Of a stretch of DNA of 64,000 nucleotides, positions 1 to 10,488 are shown in pieces (position 1 is the first letter of the stretch; the number at the start of each line of letters is the position of its first letter). The notes under the pieces are model-generated. The model was not told the DNA's origin, made no database searches, and saw only the letters and a program-made list of their open reading frames with translations. The stretch spans positions 248,001 to 312,000 of the forward strand of contig NW_026515473.1 in assembly GCF_014898815.1 (NCBI RefSeq), given 5' to 3'. The DNA is from Panonychus citri. Taxonomy: Eukaryota; Arthropoda; Arachnida; Trombidiformes; Tetranychidae. The position numbers and the translations under genes are program-made.

Positions 1-70
1 CAAATATAATTAGGGCGGCGATCACTTCCATTACCGCCATGACAAAAAATGGACCTGAAAAATCAGTGTA
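1..70 (-). CDS. SLC18B1: SLC18B1-like exon 6 (runs off the window)
   Basis: The acceptor CCTAG|TAC gives YTDFSGPFFVMAVMEVIAAL in phase 0, matching the helix after the glycine-rich segment. The exon is cut by the left edge of the window. Confidence 0.75.
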
Positions 71-1397
71 CTAGGAAATTAAGAGTTAATTGACAGTTAA
101 TTGTCCAATTGTAACTATTTACTTGGAATACAAGTCCTCCGATAAATGGTCCGAAGATTGAACCAAGTCCTTGGCCTAATTCAAAGGTTCCCTGGTCAAG
201 AAGAGCACAGAGATGATTGATTAATACTCAATTTTGACCTGAATTCATCTAATTGATCAATTAACGTACGTAAGCTTGAGCCATGTGATGATTAAATAAA
301 ACTGGTATACTTGAGTAATTACCAGTAATTAAAGCTGAACTACCGACGGCTGATATTGAGCGGATAGTGAAAGCCAATATTATGAAACTCTGTCCGCCGG
401 GTGACCATTTAAGTAAACTGATTGAAGTTCATTACGATTGAAAAAAAAAGAACACGTTTGATTGTAATTAAATGAACGAAACTGTCTAATTGTCAATATA
501 CCCTTAATTACTTTCTAATCATGAGTATTAACCTCTTCTAATTGTCCTCATTCAATACGAATAATTGTCTAATTGCTTCTCATGATAATCGTTTATTGAT
601 TTTCTTATAATCTCCCAATTGTTGATGATTTATATTTCATATTCCTATTAGTAAATCCAATTAAAGATTAAATAATAGATTGATATATTATTACAATCAA
701 ATTTAATCACGATAATCAAATCAATGTGAAACCCTATGAATTAAGCTGATTGTTAATCAACAAAAAAAAATCATGAAGCAAAAAAGTTACAATATTAACA
801 TTTTATGGTTATTAAAGTTGATTAACTAATTGTCCCTCTAATTGTTTAAAGTTGAAAAATTTTGATCGATAATCATGATTTTCAGTTAACGAGATTGACC
901 TTAAATGTTGAGGTCACAATTTTCTTACCCGAAGCAAGCGATACTTATTGAGGCGAGAATCGCACCACCGATCACCATCCAGCGAGTTTTAATTACAGGT
1001 AACTAATCATTGGATCGAGGAAAAATGAAAAGGAAACCCCAACAATTAAGATTAACATAGAGTTAATTAAACAATTAGTTTGACCTTTAATTTACCAATT
1101 TAACAAATACTGGACACAGGAAAAAACAAATGACCTCTTGGATTGAAAATATTAAACCATATTGACTTGGTGAGGCTCCTTTAAGTTCAGCCTGGAAACA
1201 GTTAATCAATAGTTGATTAAACACTTAATTAGATGACAATTAAATTAACTAAGGGGGCTAATTGTTACCTCTTTGGGGAAAAATGGAGCCAAGATTGAAT
1301 TGGAGGCACCAACACAAAAATTCATATAAAAATAAGCAATCAACAGTTTCTTTTGCTCTGTGGTCATCGGATGTGATTTACTTTCCCCTGAAGGCAT
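1..1397 (-). CDS. SLC18B1: SLC18B1-like MFS transporter, N-terminal part (partial, six exons)
   Basis: This is the 5' part of a major facilitator superfamily transporter, most like SLC18B1, which in mammals is described as a vesicular polyamine transporter. Coding exons are 1269-1397, 1096-1191, 929-1002, 270-417, 123-191 and 1-70, joined by GT-AG introns with phases that all agree. About 195 residues are present. The start is the ATG at 1395-1397 and gives MPSGESKSHPMTTEQKK, followed by the first membrane helix. Family-like stretches in order are KGASPSQYGLIF (residues about 47-58), RWMVIGGAILASISIACFG (end of the third exon), FTIRSISAVGSSALITGN and the glycine-rich ELGQGLGSIFGPFIGGL. That last stretch aligns with ETFSGLGLILGPPVGG of the human protein. 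The loop after helix 2 lacks the usual MFS motif A. The C-terminal half lies off the left edge. Family membership is secure; the substrate is inferred from homology only. Confidence 0.85.
123..191 (-). CDS. SLC18B1: SLC18B1-like exon 5
   Basis: This is a 69-nt exon, phase 0, with a pyrimidine-rich tract before ACCAG|GGA and the donor CAA|GTAAAT. It encodes the glycine-rich helix GTFELGQGLGSIFGPFIGGL, a strong family signature. Confidence 0.85.
270..417 (-). CDS. SLC18B1: SLC18B1-like exon 4
   Basis: This is a 148-nt exon that completes the Gly codon of exon 3. It encodes LLKWSPGGQSF and the next helix, ending at MAQAY. The donor was taken as TAC|GTACGT. An alternative GT six bases downstream would add two residues. 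Confidence 0.75.
418..928 (-). other. Intron of the SLC18B1-like gene
   Basis: This is AT-rich intron sequence full of short ATTG/TTAATT words. I see no second gene in it. Confidence 0.7.
929..1002 (-). CDS. SLC18B1: SLC18B1-like exon 3
   Basis: This is a 74-nt exon, starting in phase 0 and ending with two bases of a Gly codon. The acceptor is GATTAG|TTA and the donor is CGG|GTAAGA. It encodes helix 3. Confidence 0.85.
1096..1191 (-). CDS. SLC18B1: SLC18B1-like exon 2
   Basis: This is a 96-nt exon, phase 0 at both ends. The acceptor is GTTTCCAG|GCT and the donor is TTG|GTAAAT. It encodes the lumenal loop and helix 2. Confidence 0.85.
1269..1397 (-). CDS. SLC18B1: SLC18B1-like exon 1 (start codon exon)
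   Basis: This is a 129-nt coding exon, phase 0, encoding the cytoplasmic N-terminus and the first helix (AYFYMNFCVGASNSILAPFF). The donor reads GAG|GTAACA on the minus strand. No in-frame upstream ATG was needed. Confidence 0.85.
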
Positions 1398-3426
1398 TTT
1401 TAATCACAATTAACTAATAACTATTCAATTAATCACTATGTTTACTTTTTTTTCTGGGGTAACAGTTAATCAAAAAAAACTGGATTAAAGTTTTATCATC
1501 TCATTGAAACTTGAATAAAGACTAGTAAATGTAATGTTAATTGTGAATATCGTTTCACTGACTCAATCAAATAACAATTAAATTAAATTGTCGCTCATCT
1601 ATTGATTCAACGGTTTCTACTTAATTTTTTATTTACAATGTTGATTTTTAATCAATGTTTTAATTTATTTTCCCATAGATTTGTCAATCATTTCTGTTAT
1701 TTATCAACTTTTTTTACCAAAAAAACTTTTGCTTGATTGTTTCAAAATATTGATCATTACGACCAACAATTAACATTTAATTATTTGTTTATTGATGAGA
1801 AAATCAAAGTGTGTATTGTGTTAACAATCAGCAATTTAATTTCAATTTTTCTCCTCATAAGTTTGTCAAATAGATTCGTTGTAAATTGTTAACGCAACTG
1901 ATTAGCTAAATTGTTAACAATCAAATTAAAGGTAAACAGTAAAAAAAATTGCTGATTAATGATGAATTAATTTCATCGAAAATTTTAATTGTAATTGTTT
2001 CCGTTTTGCTGATTATTGTTTACAATTGTCACGAACTTTTGTTTTCTGCTCACTTAATTGTCAATGAATATGACAATTAATCAAGTTAACTATTGTCACA
2101 TACAATAAACAGTCAGAGTATTTTGATTGACAACAATCAAGAAAATTAAATCTACCAATGGACTTGATTGGATTGAAATTATTAAATCAGAAAATTAAAT
2201 CGTCCAAATAAAAAAAAAGTTAATTCAGTTCAATATGAACATTAATTTTCTTATATTATGATTATATTCAAGTGATTAACTTGTAATTGTAAATCAAATA
2301 AATAAACTAATAAATTGATTAGTGTAATTTTTGGATGATCAATAAATTGCTTGAAGCAATTACAATTAAGAAAAGTGTAAAGGCCTCAATTTATTTATTG
2401 ATTGTATTCAATTCGGGTTGATGGTGAGAGATTGAAGATTTTCATTTATGATTTACCAGCAATTAAGGGAACCAAATTAAAAGTAAATTAAATACAACAA
2501 GTTGATTATGATTAATAAATAGAGCATAAAATGAATTAATTTCAGTTGATTGTTGATACAATAGTTGCAAAAAAAAGACAAGAGGTCATCGAGTGTCAGT
2601 TAATGTCCAGTTAATGTTAATCATCAGAGTTTCTGAATATATTAATATATAAATTAAATTGTTCTGAGTGACTTTTAATCATTTCCAATAGATTGATAAG
2701 TTACTTTTTGCTGTTTACATTTACAATTAATGATTAACATTACATAATTTAGCAGAATCATTGGAAATTGTGATTAAATTTGACCAATAGGACCAAATAA
2801 ATGATTCACTTAAATATATATTGATCATGTTTCGATGAAATTTGTAAAAATGATTAGATTACTTTTCTCATTATTACAATTCTAACCATAATCAGAATTA
2901 ATTAGCTATTAACTGATTTTGTTATCAATTATATTGTTTAATGAAAATGTGTAAATCATTTTCATCAAATTTGGTTAAATTTGATTCCAATTGTTAGGAT
3001 TTTTGTAAGTCAATTGATTGCTGGAAATCATCAATGGTATCAATTATTACATTATTGTCATTATATTATTACTTAAGATGATGGTGATGATGATGATGAT
3101 GGGAAGATGATGATGGAGATGATGATGGGGCAGCGTATATATAATATTTATCCATTGAAGATGAAATTGATTTGGTTTGCACCGTGATCCATGATAATTA
3201 TGATACGTAAATATAAATTGATTGGTGTTTAGAGATGACTTGATTTCAATGGATTGCTTTTTGTCAGTAACTATGCCCAGTCAAAGAGCGAGATAAATTG
3301 ATTACAATCAAGGTAATTCTTTGACCACAAATGATGAGGTTGATGATGAACTGAATTAGAGTTGGATTATTATTATTGTTAAATTTAATCAACAGGAAAC
3401 ACTTTTGTTGTTGTCACTGTATTTAT
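1398..3426. other. Intergenic: SLC18B1-like 5' flank and MOB3 3' flank
   Basis: This stretch lies upstream of the transporter start and downstream of the MOB3 stop; both genes are on the minus strand. It is very AT-rich and should hold the transporter's promoter, but I see no convincing TATA box or other site. A GAT-rich trinucleotide repeat lies at about 3078-3127. Confidence 0.6.
3078..3127. repeat. (GAT)n trinucleotide repeat
   Basis: These are imperfect GAT/TGA repeats interrupted by GGG and GGA. They are non-coding here. The same repeat class reads as poly-Ser where it falls in neuroligin exons. Confidence 0.8.
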
Positions 3427-3492
3427 TTATCTCTGATGATTACCATAGGTTCTGGGTGATGATAGATGACAAATTCTGCGAGTTAATTCAGT
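3427..3492 (-). CDS. Mob3: MOB3 last coding exon
   Basis: This 66-nt exon follows a 110-bp intron. The acceptor is ATTACAG|ACT, preceded by a pyrimidine tract made of a (TC)n/(TTTC)n microsatellite. It encodes TELTRRICH and twelve more residues, then TAA at 3427-3429. An AATAAA (3422-3427) overlaps the stop codon on the minus strand. Confidence 0.8.
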   Translation of the reverse strand, partial: TELTRRICHLSSPRTYGNHQR

Positions 3493-4220
3493 CTGTAATT
3501 GTGAACACAAAGGAGAGAGAGAAAGAAAGAGAGAGATTGAAAAACAGTTCTGATGATTGATTAGATTGGAATTAATTTGATTCATTGAATTTGTTTACTT
3601 ACCAAAGGTTCAAATTCTTTCTCTGAAACCAGATCAAATTCCGTGACAAAATAATAGAAGTGCTTGTAACAAGTATTAACATGAGCTTCCGCACCGATGG
3701 CTACCAAACGGTCAAAATGATGAATATACACATGGACAAATACTCGAAACAATCGAGTTAATATTTTCTTACAGGTTGGGATGAAATTTTTGGGAAAAGG
3801 TACATCGGTTTTAACGGGAAAAATGTCCTCATTGTTAATTTGAGCTTCCGTCCAATCCATTAGAAAGCCAACATATTTGGGTGCTGGTTGTGGTGTCGGT
3901 TTCTTAAACTTTTTACCATCAGCCCAAAGATATTCAAATTTAGGTCCACCCGACATTCTTGGGCATGTTTCCTCTGTACAATGGTCAGTTATTGTACCAT
4001 AAATTAGGTTGATTCGGTTGAAAAAATCGACAACGTGTACAGCAATCCAATCGGAAAGATTTTCTCTTGGTGGTAATTTAACCGCTTCAACTAAATTTAT
4101 TCCTGAATTTAATGATGCATGGGCATGTTTATGTAAAGAGTAACGTAAAGTACCGGGTTCAAATTTTTTCTTTGGTCGAAAAGTTCTGCCTTTTTGAAAA
4201 AACTCAACAAAACTCGCCAT
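3427..4220 (-). CDS. Mob3: MOB kinase activator 3 (MOB3)
   Basis: This is a small zinc-containing adaptor of the MOB family, which binds and regulates NDR/Hippo-type kinases in the cytoplasm; human MOB3A has been linked to MST1. Two coding exons, 3603-4220 and 3427-3492, give about 227 aa, against about 217 in human MOB3 proteins. Class III signatures are TFRPKKKFEPGTLRY near the N-terminus, DWIAVHVVDFFNRINLIYGT, CPRMSGGPKFEY, NNEDIFP and FRVFVHVYIHHFD. The zinc ligands are Cys81, Cys86, His163 and His168. The start chosen (4218-4220, MASFVEFF) gives the family's usual N-terminal length. An in-frame ATG at 4248-4250 in good context (ACCATGG) would add ten residues, and the frame stays open to 4361. 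Reading through the donor would add a false tail VSKQIQ; the spliced tail TELTRRICH matches the KEMTSRMCH ending of relatives. Confidence 0.93.
3511..3538. repeat. (GA)n/(GAAA)n microsatellite inside the MOB3 intron
   Basis: On the minus strand this reads as an almost pure CT tract, 19 to 46 bases upstream of the acceptor AG, so it is positioned to act as the polypyrimidine tract of MOB3's last intron. Confidence 0.75.
3603..4220 (-). CDS. Mob3: MOB3 main coding exon
   Basis: This exon holds all four zinc ligands. It ends at GAACCTTTG|GTAAGT, a consensus donor, in phase 0. Upstream at about 4308 there is another consensus donor (AAAG|GTAAGG), so the 5' UTR may itself be spliced. Confidence 0.92.
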
Positions 4221-5226
4221 TGTCGATATATGGGAAAATTTTGCTTCCATGGTTGAATGTTGATCTACAGTTGTTGTTGTCTTATTTTCCGAAGTTACCT
4301 TACCTTTCTGCCAGTGATATAAACACAAAAGAGGTCGATTGATGATCTTAAAGTTAAACATTAACTAATTTAACGGTAACACAAAAATAAAACAAACTAA
4401 TAATCATGTTAATCTTAACTCTCAACTGATTAACCTTTGTTTACTAAAATGAAACCAAATTCATCACCAAGATCGATTTTTAATCGATTTAAAATTCCAA
4501 TAGATCGGAAAGAAAGGGAAACAAAAATAGACAGAAAAGTAGACAGAGAAAATAAAGAACAGAATTTAATTTCTATTGGATCTTTTTGTCCTTTTTTCAT
4601 TATTATTACTTGTTTGATCCGAAAAAAAAAATTATTTCTGATTTTCAATCAATTGAAAAAAAAAACTAATGAACAAATAAGAAAATAATTCTACTTCTTG
4701 TCGAGAATTGAGAAAATGTTCTTAACCTGTCGCCATCTATTGACAATAGAATTTAACTGTGGATTCGGATATTTGATGGATTCGAATCCAAATCAGCTTC
4801 TTAAATTGGAATTAAATTTAATTGTGATTAGAGAGATAAATTAATGATTACAAGAGAAATTGAAGTGATTAAATTTAATTTTTATTTAGAATAAATAGTA
4901 GAAAATTCATCTGGAACAATTATTCCATTGTGATTGTGAGTAATCTTCTTTTCTTTTTCTTGTAAAAGTCTTGGGACGAAATAATTTGTTTTCTCTATTT
5001 GTGTTTAATTATTTTCTGTTCATATAGAAAATTCAAATTCTTTGTTTAATAGTATTTCCTGCAAATTTGTGGATTAATTTTGCAAAAATTCAAGAACTTT
5101 ATCTTGGTTTTTTTGCATCTTACACCGGCGGAAAATATCCTGGGGCTGAGCTGTTTGAATCGTTTTAATAGTTTTGTCGCCAAAAAATTGTGATTAAAAT
5201 TGAGTTTCAATTGGTGAAACCTGATG
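4221..5226. other. MOB3 5' flank and neuroligin 3' UTR/flank
   Basis: The MOB3 5' UTR and promoter should lie here, followed by the neuroligin 3' end. Two overlapping antisense frames near 4430-4690 are low-complexity Lys/Ile/Phe-rich chance frames. A 12-bp palindrome GGATTCGAATCC lies near 4774-4785. Confidence 0.6.
4881..4886 (-). terminator. Candidate poly(A) signal for neuroligin
   Basis: AATAAA on the minus strand, about 340 bp downstream of the neuroligin stop codon. It is the nearest canonical hexamer I noticed; actual cleavage is not shown by sequence alone. Confidence 0.4.
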
Positions 5227-6350
5227 TCAAAGATGCTCATCAAATTCATGGATAACTGTAAGACAATGACCATTATCACATATTGATTGTTGATGGTAAC
5301 AAGAATCACATTGACAGGTAACCTTTGATTCACAATTGGAACCATTAGTGGAAATTGATCCTTGATGATTTGATGATGCTAATTGTTGTTGCTGCTGCTG
5401 CTGTTGAGAACCTGATATTACCTGTGTTCCTGGTGATGGTGACAATGAGGATTGATTTAAAGAGGCAACTGTGATACCTGATGAAGGTTGAAGGCTAACA
5501 TGAGATGAACCTGATGAGGTATTTGTTGTTTGCTGAAGATTAGTATGATTCTGATGAATATCTTGAGTCGTTGGTGGTGATCGTAAGGGAGACGATGAAT
5601 CTGCATGATGAATATGATGATGTGACAAATGGTGAGATGTTGTTTCCGCTGTGAATGGACATAGATGATGATTTTCACAACAAAAACCTGCATAATGATG
5701 TTCACCCAAACTGGTTGTACCATTTGAAGGGCCATCAAGTCCTGATTGTATATCTACATAACGAACTGGTGAAAATTTGGATCGATTCTTGTCAACTTTA
5801 TGCTTATTAATATAATAATAAACAGCTCCAAAGATTAGCCCATTGATTGTCAATAAAACAATTCCAATGGCAATTGTTAAACTCAATGCAGTTGAATAAA
5901 TGGTACGATTATTGATAATATGTTGAATTGCAGTTGATTGATTTGATGTTGGATTATCACCATTATTATTATTACCATTGTTACTCGATTGACTATTAAC
6001 TTTATTCTTATTTTCTTTATCTTTATTATCATTATTTAGATCATCTAAATTGTTACCACCAGCGAATGGCTCAGATGAGGTTAAACTTTTATCTCCTGAC
6101 GATGAAGATGTTAATGGCTCCTTCTTTTTACCTCCATTGATTCCAGGAGATTGTAATGATGATAGAAATTTCAATGAAATCCTTTCGAAAACGGAAACTT
6201 GACCATTATTACCAAGAATCTCCTGATCTTGAAGATGTCGCTTTAAATGATCACTTTCCTCTTTGGCGTGACGCTCAAGTTTAGGAATCAAATTGAGCCA
6301 AAAAGATAATCTATGACTATGATAATGATCACGAATTTTTGGTTTCATCC
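5227..6350 (-). CDS. Nlg: Neuroligin exon 8 (stalk, membrane helix, tail)
   Basis: The acceptor GAATTAG|GGATG joins in phase to exon 7 and gives GMKPKIRDHYHSHRLSFWLNLIP, a hallmark of the family. Then follow a Ser/Asn/Lys-rich stalk, the helix TALSLTIAIGIVLLTINGLI and the basic stop-transfer NKHKVDKNR. The tail holds His-rich, Gln-rich and Cys-rich stretches. The stop is TGA at 5227-5229. The frame upstream to 6495 is intron. Confidence 0.93.
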
Positions 6351-9300
6351 CTAATTCATCATCGTCAATTGAATTACATCCAATATATATATATATAGAA
6401 AGAGATGACAACAGGAAATAGAAATAAATTGAAAAATGATCAAGCCCGATAATAGAGGATTTTTTTATATAAGATCCAATCAAGAGGAAAAGCAATCAAA
6501 TTGAAATGTTGATAATTTTAAACATGTTAATTGGATCAGTTAATCGTATCATCCGTAAATTAACCAATTGATGCCAAAATTTCAAATACAATCCAAAAAT
6601 ATCCAAAGTTGACATTTATAAATATCGTTTGGTGGAAATACGTTGATGGTGATCATTGGCAATGACATTTCCATTGCAACAAAAAGCAGCAGAAAAACAG
6701 GAAACAGGAAATCAAAACGAAAATCATTGGGTGGTAAACATGGAGGAAGGAAGTTGGTTAAAAAAAGGCAGAAGAGGAGGAGAAGTTTCGATTTGATTGT
6801 TTGAAAAAAAAAGTTCGAAAAAAGAGAAGAACAAAAAATTCAATAGAAAATATAAGAAGGTAAGAAAAGGAAGAAAAAAACGAGGTAAGAAAAAAAAAGA
6901 TCGAATTAGTTATTTAACCAAATTAATAAGAATAATAATAGATTTTTATGAACCAAATTAGATTCTAAAATTATCATGAATATGGAAGAATAGAAAAAAA
7001 ATATTCTCTCTTCCTGATTATTTTCTGATGATAATAATAATGTTAATCATCTTTCTCTCTCTCTCTATCTTAATTCACATACAGAAATCAAATTGAAATT
7101 AATGGTTTGATGTTTCAAGAATTAGGAATCAAAACTGAGACTGAATCAAGAATTGGAATATAAATTTTACCGTTAAAATTGTAAAAATATCATTAACTCA
7201 ACATCAAGGAAACAAAAGAAAAATGTTAGAAAACAAATCACTGAATCTAAATTATCAAAAAAAAAATCACCTAACTAATGATTAATTATGTTACATTAGA
7301 TACTGATTTATATTGAATTAGGGTGAAAAAAACTCCAAGGAAAAATCAGTAAACTTGCCTGATATTTCATGAGGAAAATTATATTATTATGTCAGGGAAA
7401 AAACTTTTCCAACTTAAATATAAGAAAAAAAATCTTAATCATCATGTTGATAATAATAATCTTAATCATCTAACATTAATCTTTCAATAATATTAATCCA
7501 AACGATTTATACGAGACAATGTATTACATATCTAATGATGGAATCAGTAACTCAATCGATTGAATTGAATGTAGTTAAGAGATTTAATGACAACAATTGA
7601 AAAACAATTGAATCGCCAGCAATTAACTAGAAAGTTAATTGATCGATCAGAAAACTGAACAAGAAAAAAAAATTGATTATTGGTAGTAAATTGTTAATGA
7701 ACTTGATTTAGTTTACCAATTTCAGATGAATATTGAATGATTGATTTAAAATGTTTTCTGTTATTAACTAATATTCAATGGGTTGGAAAAAAATTTAAAA
7801 CGGAAACGGAACTGATGATAATATGATATTGATTAAGTTGCTGGTGATGATGAAATAATAAGATGATATCTTTTTACTAATGAGATAGAAAAAAAAAGTT
7901 GTAACAATTTAATAGTAGCTTGATTGTTATTATAGTTAATGGTGAACATGATGATAGTTGATTGGCCGATAATGAAGATGAGGATAAAATCATCATCAGG
8001 AAATGATTATCATGATTTAGATGTGGAGAAAAAAAAATCAACTGATAAGTAATTAATGTAATACCAATAGAAGTGAATATTTATCTTGATCATCGTAATA
8101 GTTGATGGAGATTAAGATGATTGAGAAGATAAAGTTTATCAAAGTGGAAAACAACTGATCGATTATCATTATTGTAAATTGACATGAAAAGTGATGATGA
8201 TAATGATTTCTATCTTCTTGTTGATGAAAGTGAGAGAGAGAGAGAGAAGAGAACCAAAAAATTAAGATAAAATTGTAAAGATAAATAGATTGATAGATTC
8301 TGGTGTAAGTTCTGGGAGTGAGAAGGCAAAAGAGATGATAATAATAACGATAATGTTCAAGAAGAAGAGGATGAAGATAAAGGATGGCGATTATGTCCAG
8401 AATGATGAGGACGAGAAAGAGAAAGACATGAAAAGGAAACAATCAATTACATTTGACTTCTTCAAAATGTCGCCAGAACAATTTATTTCTTTACGATAAG
8501 AATAATATATGAAATTCTGGTTAGAATCGACATGAGAATCGCAGGAGAGAAAAAAAAATCAATTGTCATTTTCGATGTAAATACATAAACACAAACTCGT
8601 AAAAAAGAACAGAAATTGTGAGAACTTTTTCTTTTACGAAGAAGAAAAAAAAACTGGAGAGTGTAAAGGGAAGAAAAAAGAAAATCTAATTCGATAAAAA
8701 TAGCGAATAGAAAGTGAATGTTATTGTCGAGGAGAACAAAAAAGATTTCGAAGTCGAAACAGTAATCAATTATTCCGAAAAGGGAAAAGTTTTATTCTTA
8801 AGGTGGATAATGAGCTTGAACCCACCGGTGGGAAGAATCAGACAAAGAGTATTAGGAAACGAAATGGATGTCGAGGAAGGTCAAAGATCTTCGTGTGTCG
8901 TAAATGTGCCATTCGCTGGACATTGAAAGATCTTAAAATTGACATGAATCATTGGAATGATTTCTTGTCATAACTTGATCAGAATTTCCAGCAAAATCTC
9001 ATCAGAATCACTAAAAAAAGAAGAGCTAAAGTTGTTTTTATTAATAGAAAAGTATTAATATGAGAGAGAATCAAACTTGAAATTTATTCTTCATTTTTTC
9101 TTCTTTTATCGAATTTTGAACATGTTCAAGGTCATAGACAATGTCACTTCAAACAAGTACTAAATGATGACATGATAATGATAGGGTGAGATTTGAGAGA
9201 AGTTTTCAATTTGTTCAATCGAAACAATAAAGAAATCGTAGCATCACAAAGGATTCATTTTCTAAGTTGAATGTCAACAAAAGGTTAGCATTGGTTTATG

Positions 9301-9737
9301 AGTGATTCACTATTGTTAACCCTTGACCCTTCATCGGATAATATAGTTAATCATGAAGACAATTCTGTCAAAAAATGTCAAATCCAAATCAGTCTGATTA
9401 GTTCACTTGTACTTGTTGTTCAAATGTCTCAATTCAAGTTATAAATAACGTCATCTTTTTTATTTGATTCACAGAATTTATTTGAAGATGATAATATATA
9501 AGTAAACAATGGATAATGATAAATGAAGATAAAGGTGAGTACAGTGCAGACTTAATGGTTGTTAATGTCAAAGTTTGATAGAAACTTAACTGAATCAGAT
9601 TGATTAGAAGATGATGAAAGTACAAGTTGCAAAGAAAACAAGAAAAGATGACGAAAAAAAAGTTCTAGCAAATCCTAGTTTCCGTTTCCATACCCGACTA
9701 TCACTTTCTCTCTGATTTGATTCATATCAAATGCTGT

Positions 9738-9772
<35 letters not shown>

Positions 9773-10457
9773 TGATATCATATAATTCATCTTCATCATC
9801 TAAATCTTGATATAAAACTGTATTGAAATACTTGAACATGAATCTAAATGTCTAATCACGAAAAGATGTAAATGAGAAGAAAAAAATATTCACTCATCAT
9901 GATGAAAACAAAGATGATATGAGCAAATTATTAATAGAAAAGATTATGTAATGAACAACTGACCAGCAACTAGCAAATATCCCACACAGCAAATGAGATC
10001 CAATTCTGAATCATAAGTTGGATTTCATTCATTAATCATGTGGATCGGCCAAAAACTAATCAAACTACAACATATCCCCAGCCCTTAATGGTCACAGAGC
10101 GAGGGAGAGAGAGAAAGAAAGAGAGAGAGAGAGAGTGACAGGGATAAGATATTATAAGAAAGGATGATAAAGAGGAAGATGGGGAGATAGATGAAGGAGG
10201 ATACTAAATGAAAAAGGGAGATGAGGGTAAAAGTATTATATTCAAGGGGGAAAAGCTAAGAAGCAAAAAAGTCTTGTTAAGTGATCGCAATTCATTGGAC
10301 AGCAATTGATTAGACCAATTTGTTACTTAGTATTATATTTCTTCATCCTCATCCTCATCCTCATCTTCATCTTCATCTCCATCTTAAAACAAATTGATAG
10401 CTTTCAAGTATCATGACTTGTTTTATTCCACTTAATTCATTGATTTCATGGTATTTC

Positions 10458-10488
<31 letters not shown>

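Noticed and set aside
3582..3602. MOB3 C-terminal tail VSKQIQ read directly from the exon
   Set aside because: It begins with a consensus donor GTAAGT, and splicing to 3492 gives a tail that matches the family; the read-through tail is intron sequence.
4760..4800. tRNA-like T-loop (GGATTCGAATCC)
   Set aside because: The stem bases next to the TTCGAAT loop do not pair as a T arm, and no anticodon or acceptor stem is present; it is only a palindrome.
5046..5738. Two alternative minus-strand frames overlapping neuroligin exon 8
   Set aside because: They are shadows of the coding exon in other frames, rich in His/Ile and without family similarity.
6351..6495. N-terminal extension of neuroligin exon 8 (MLFLLIGSYIKK...)
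   Set aside because: It lies upstream of an acceptor that joins in phase to exon 7; the hydrophobic start is intron translated by chance.
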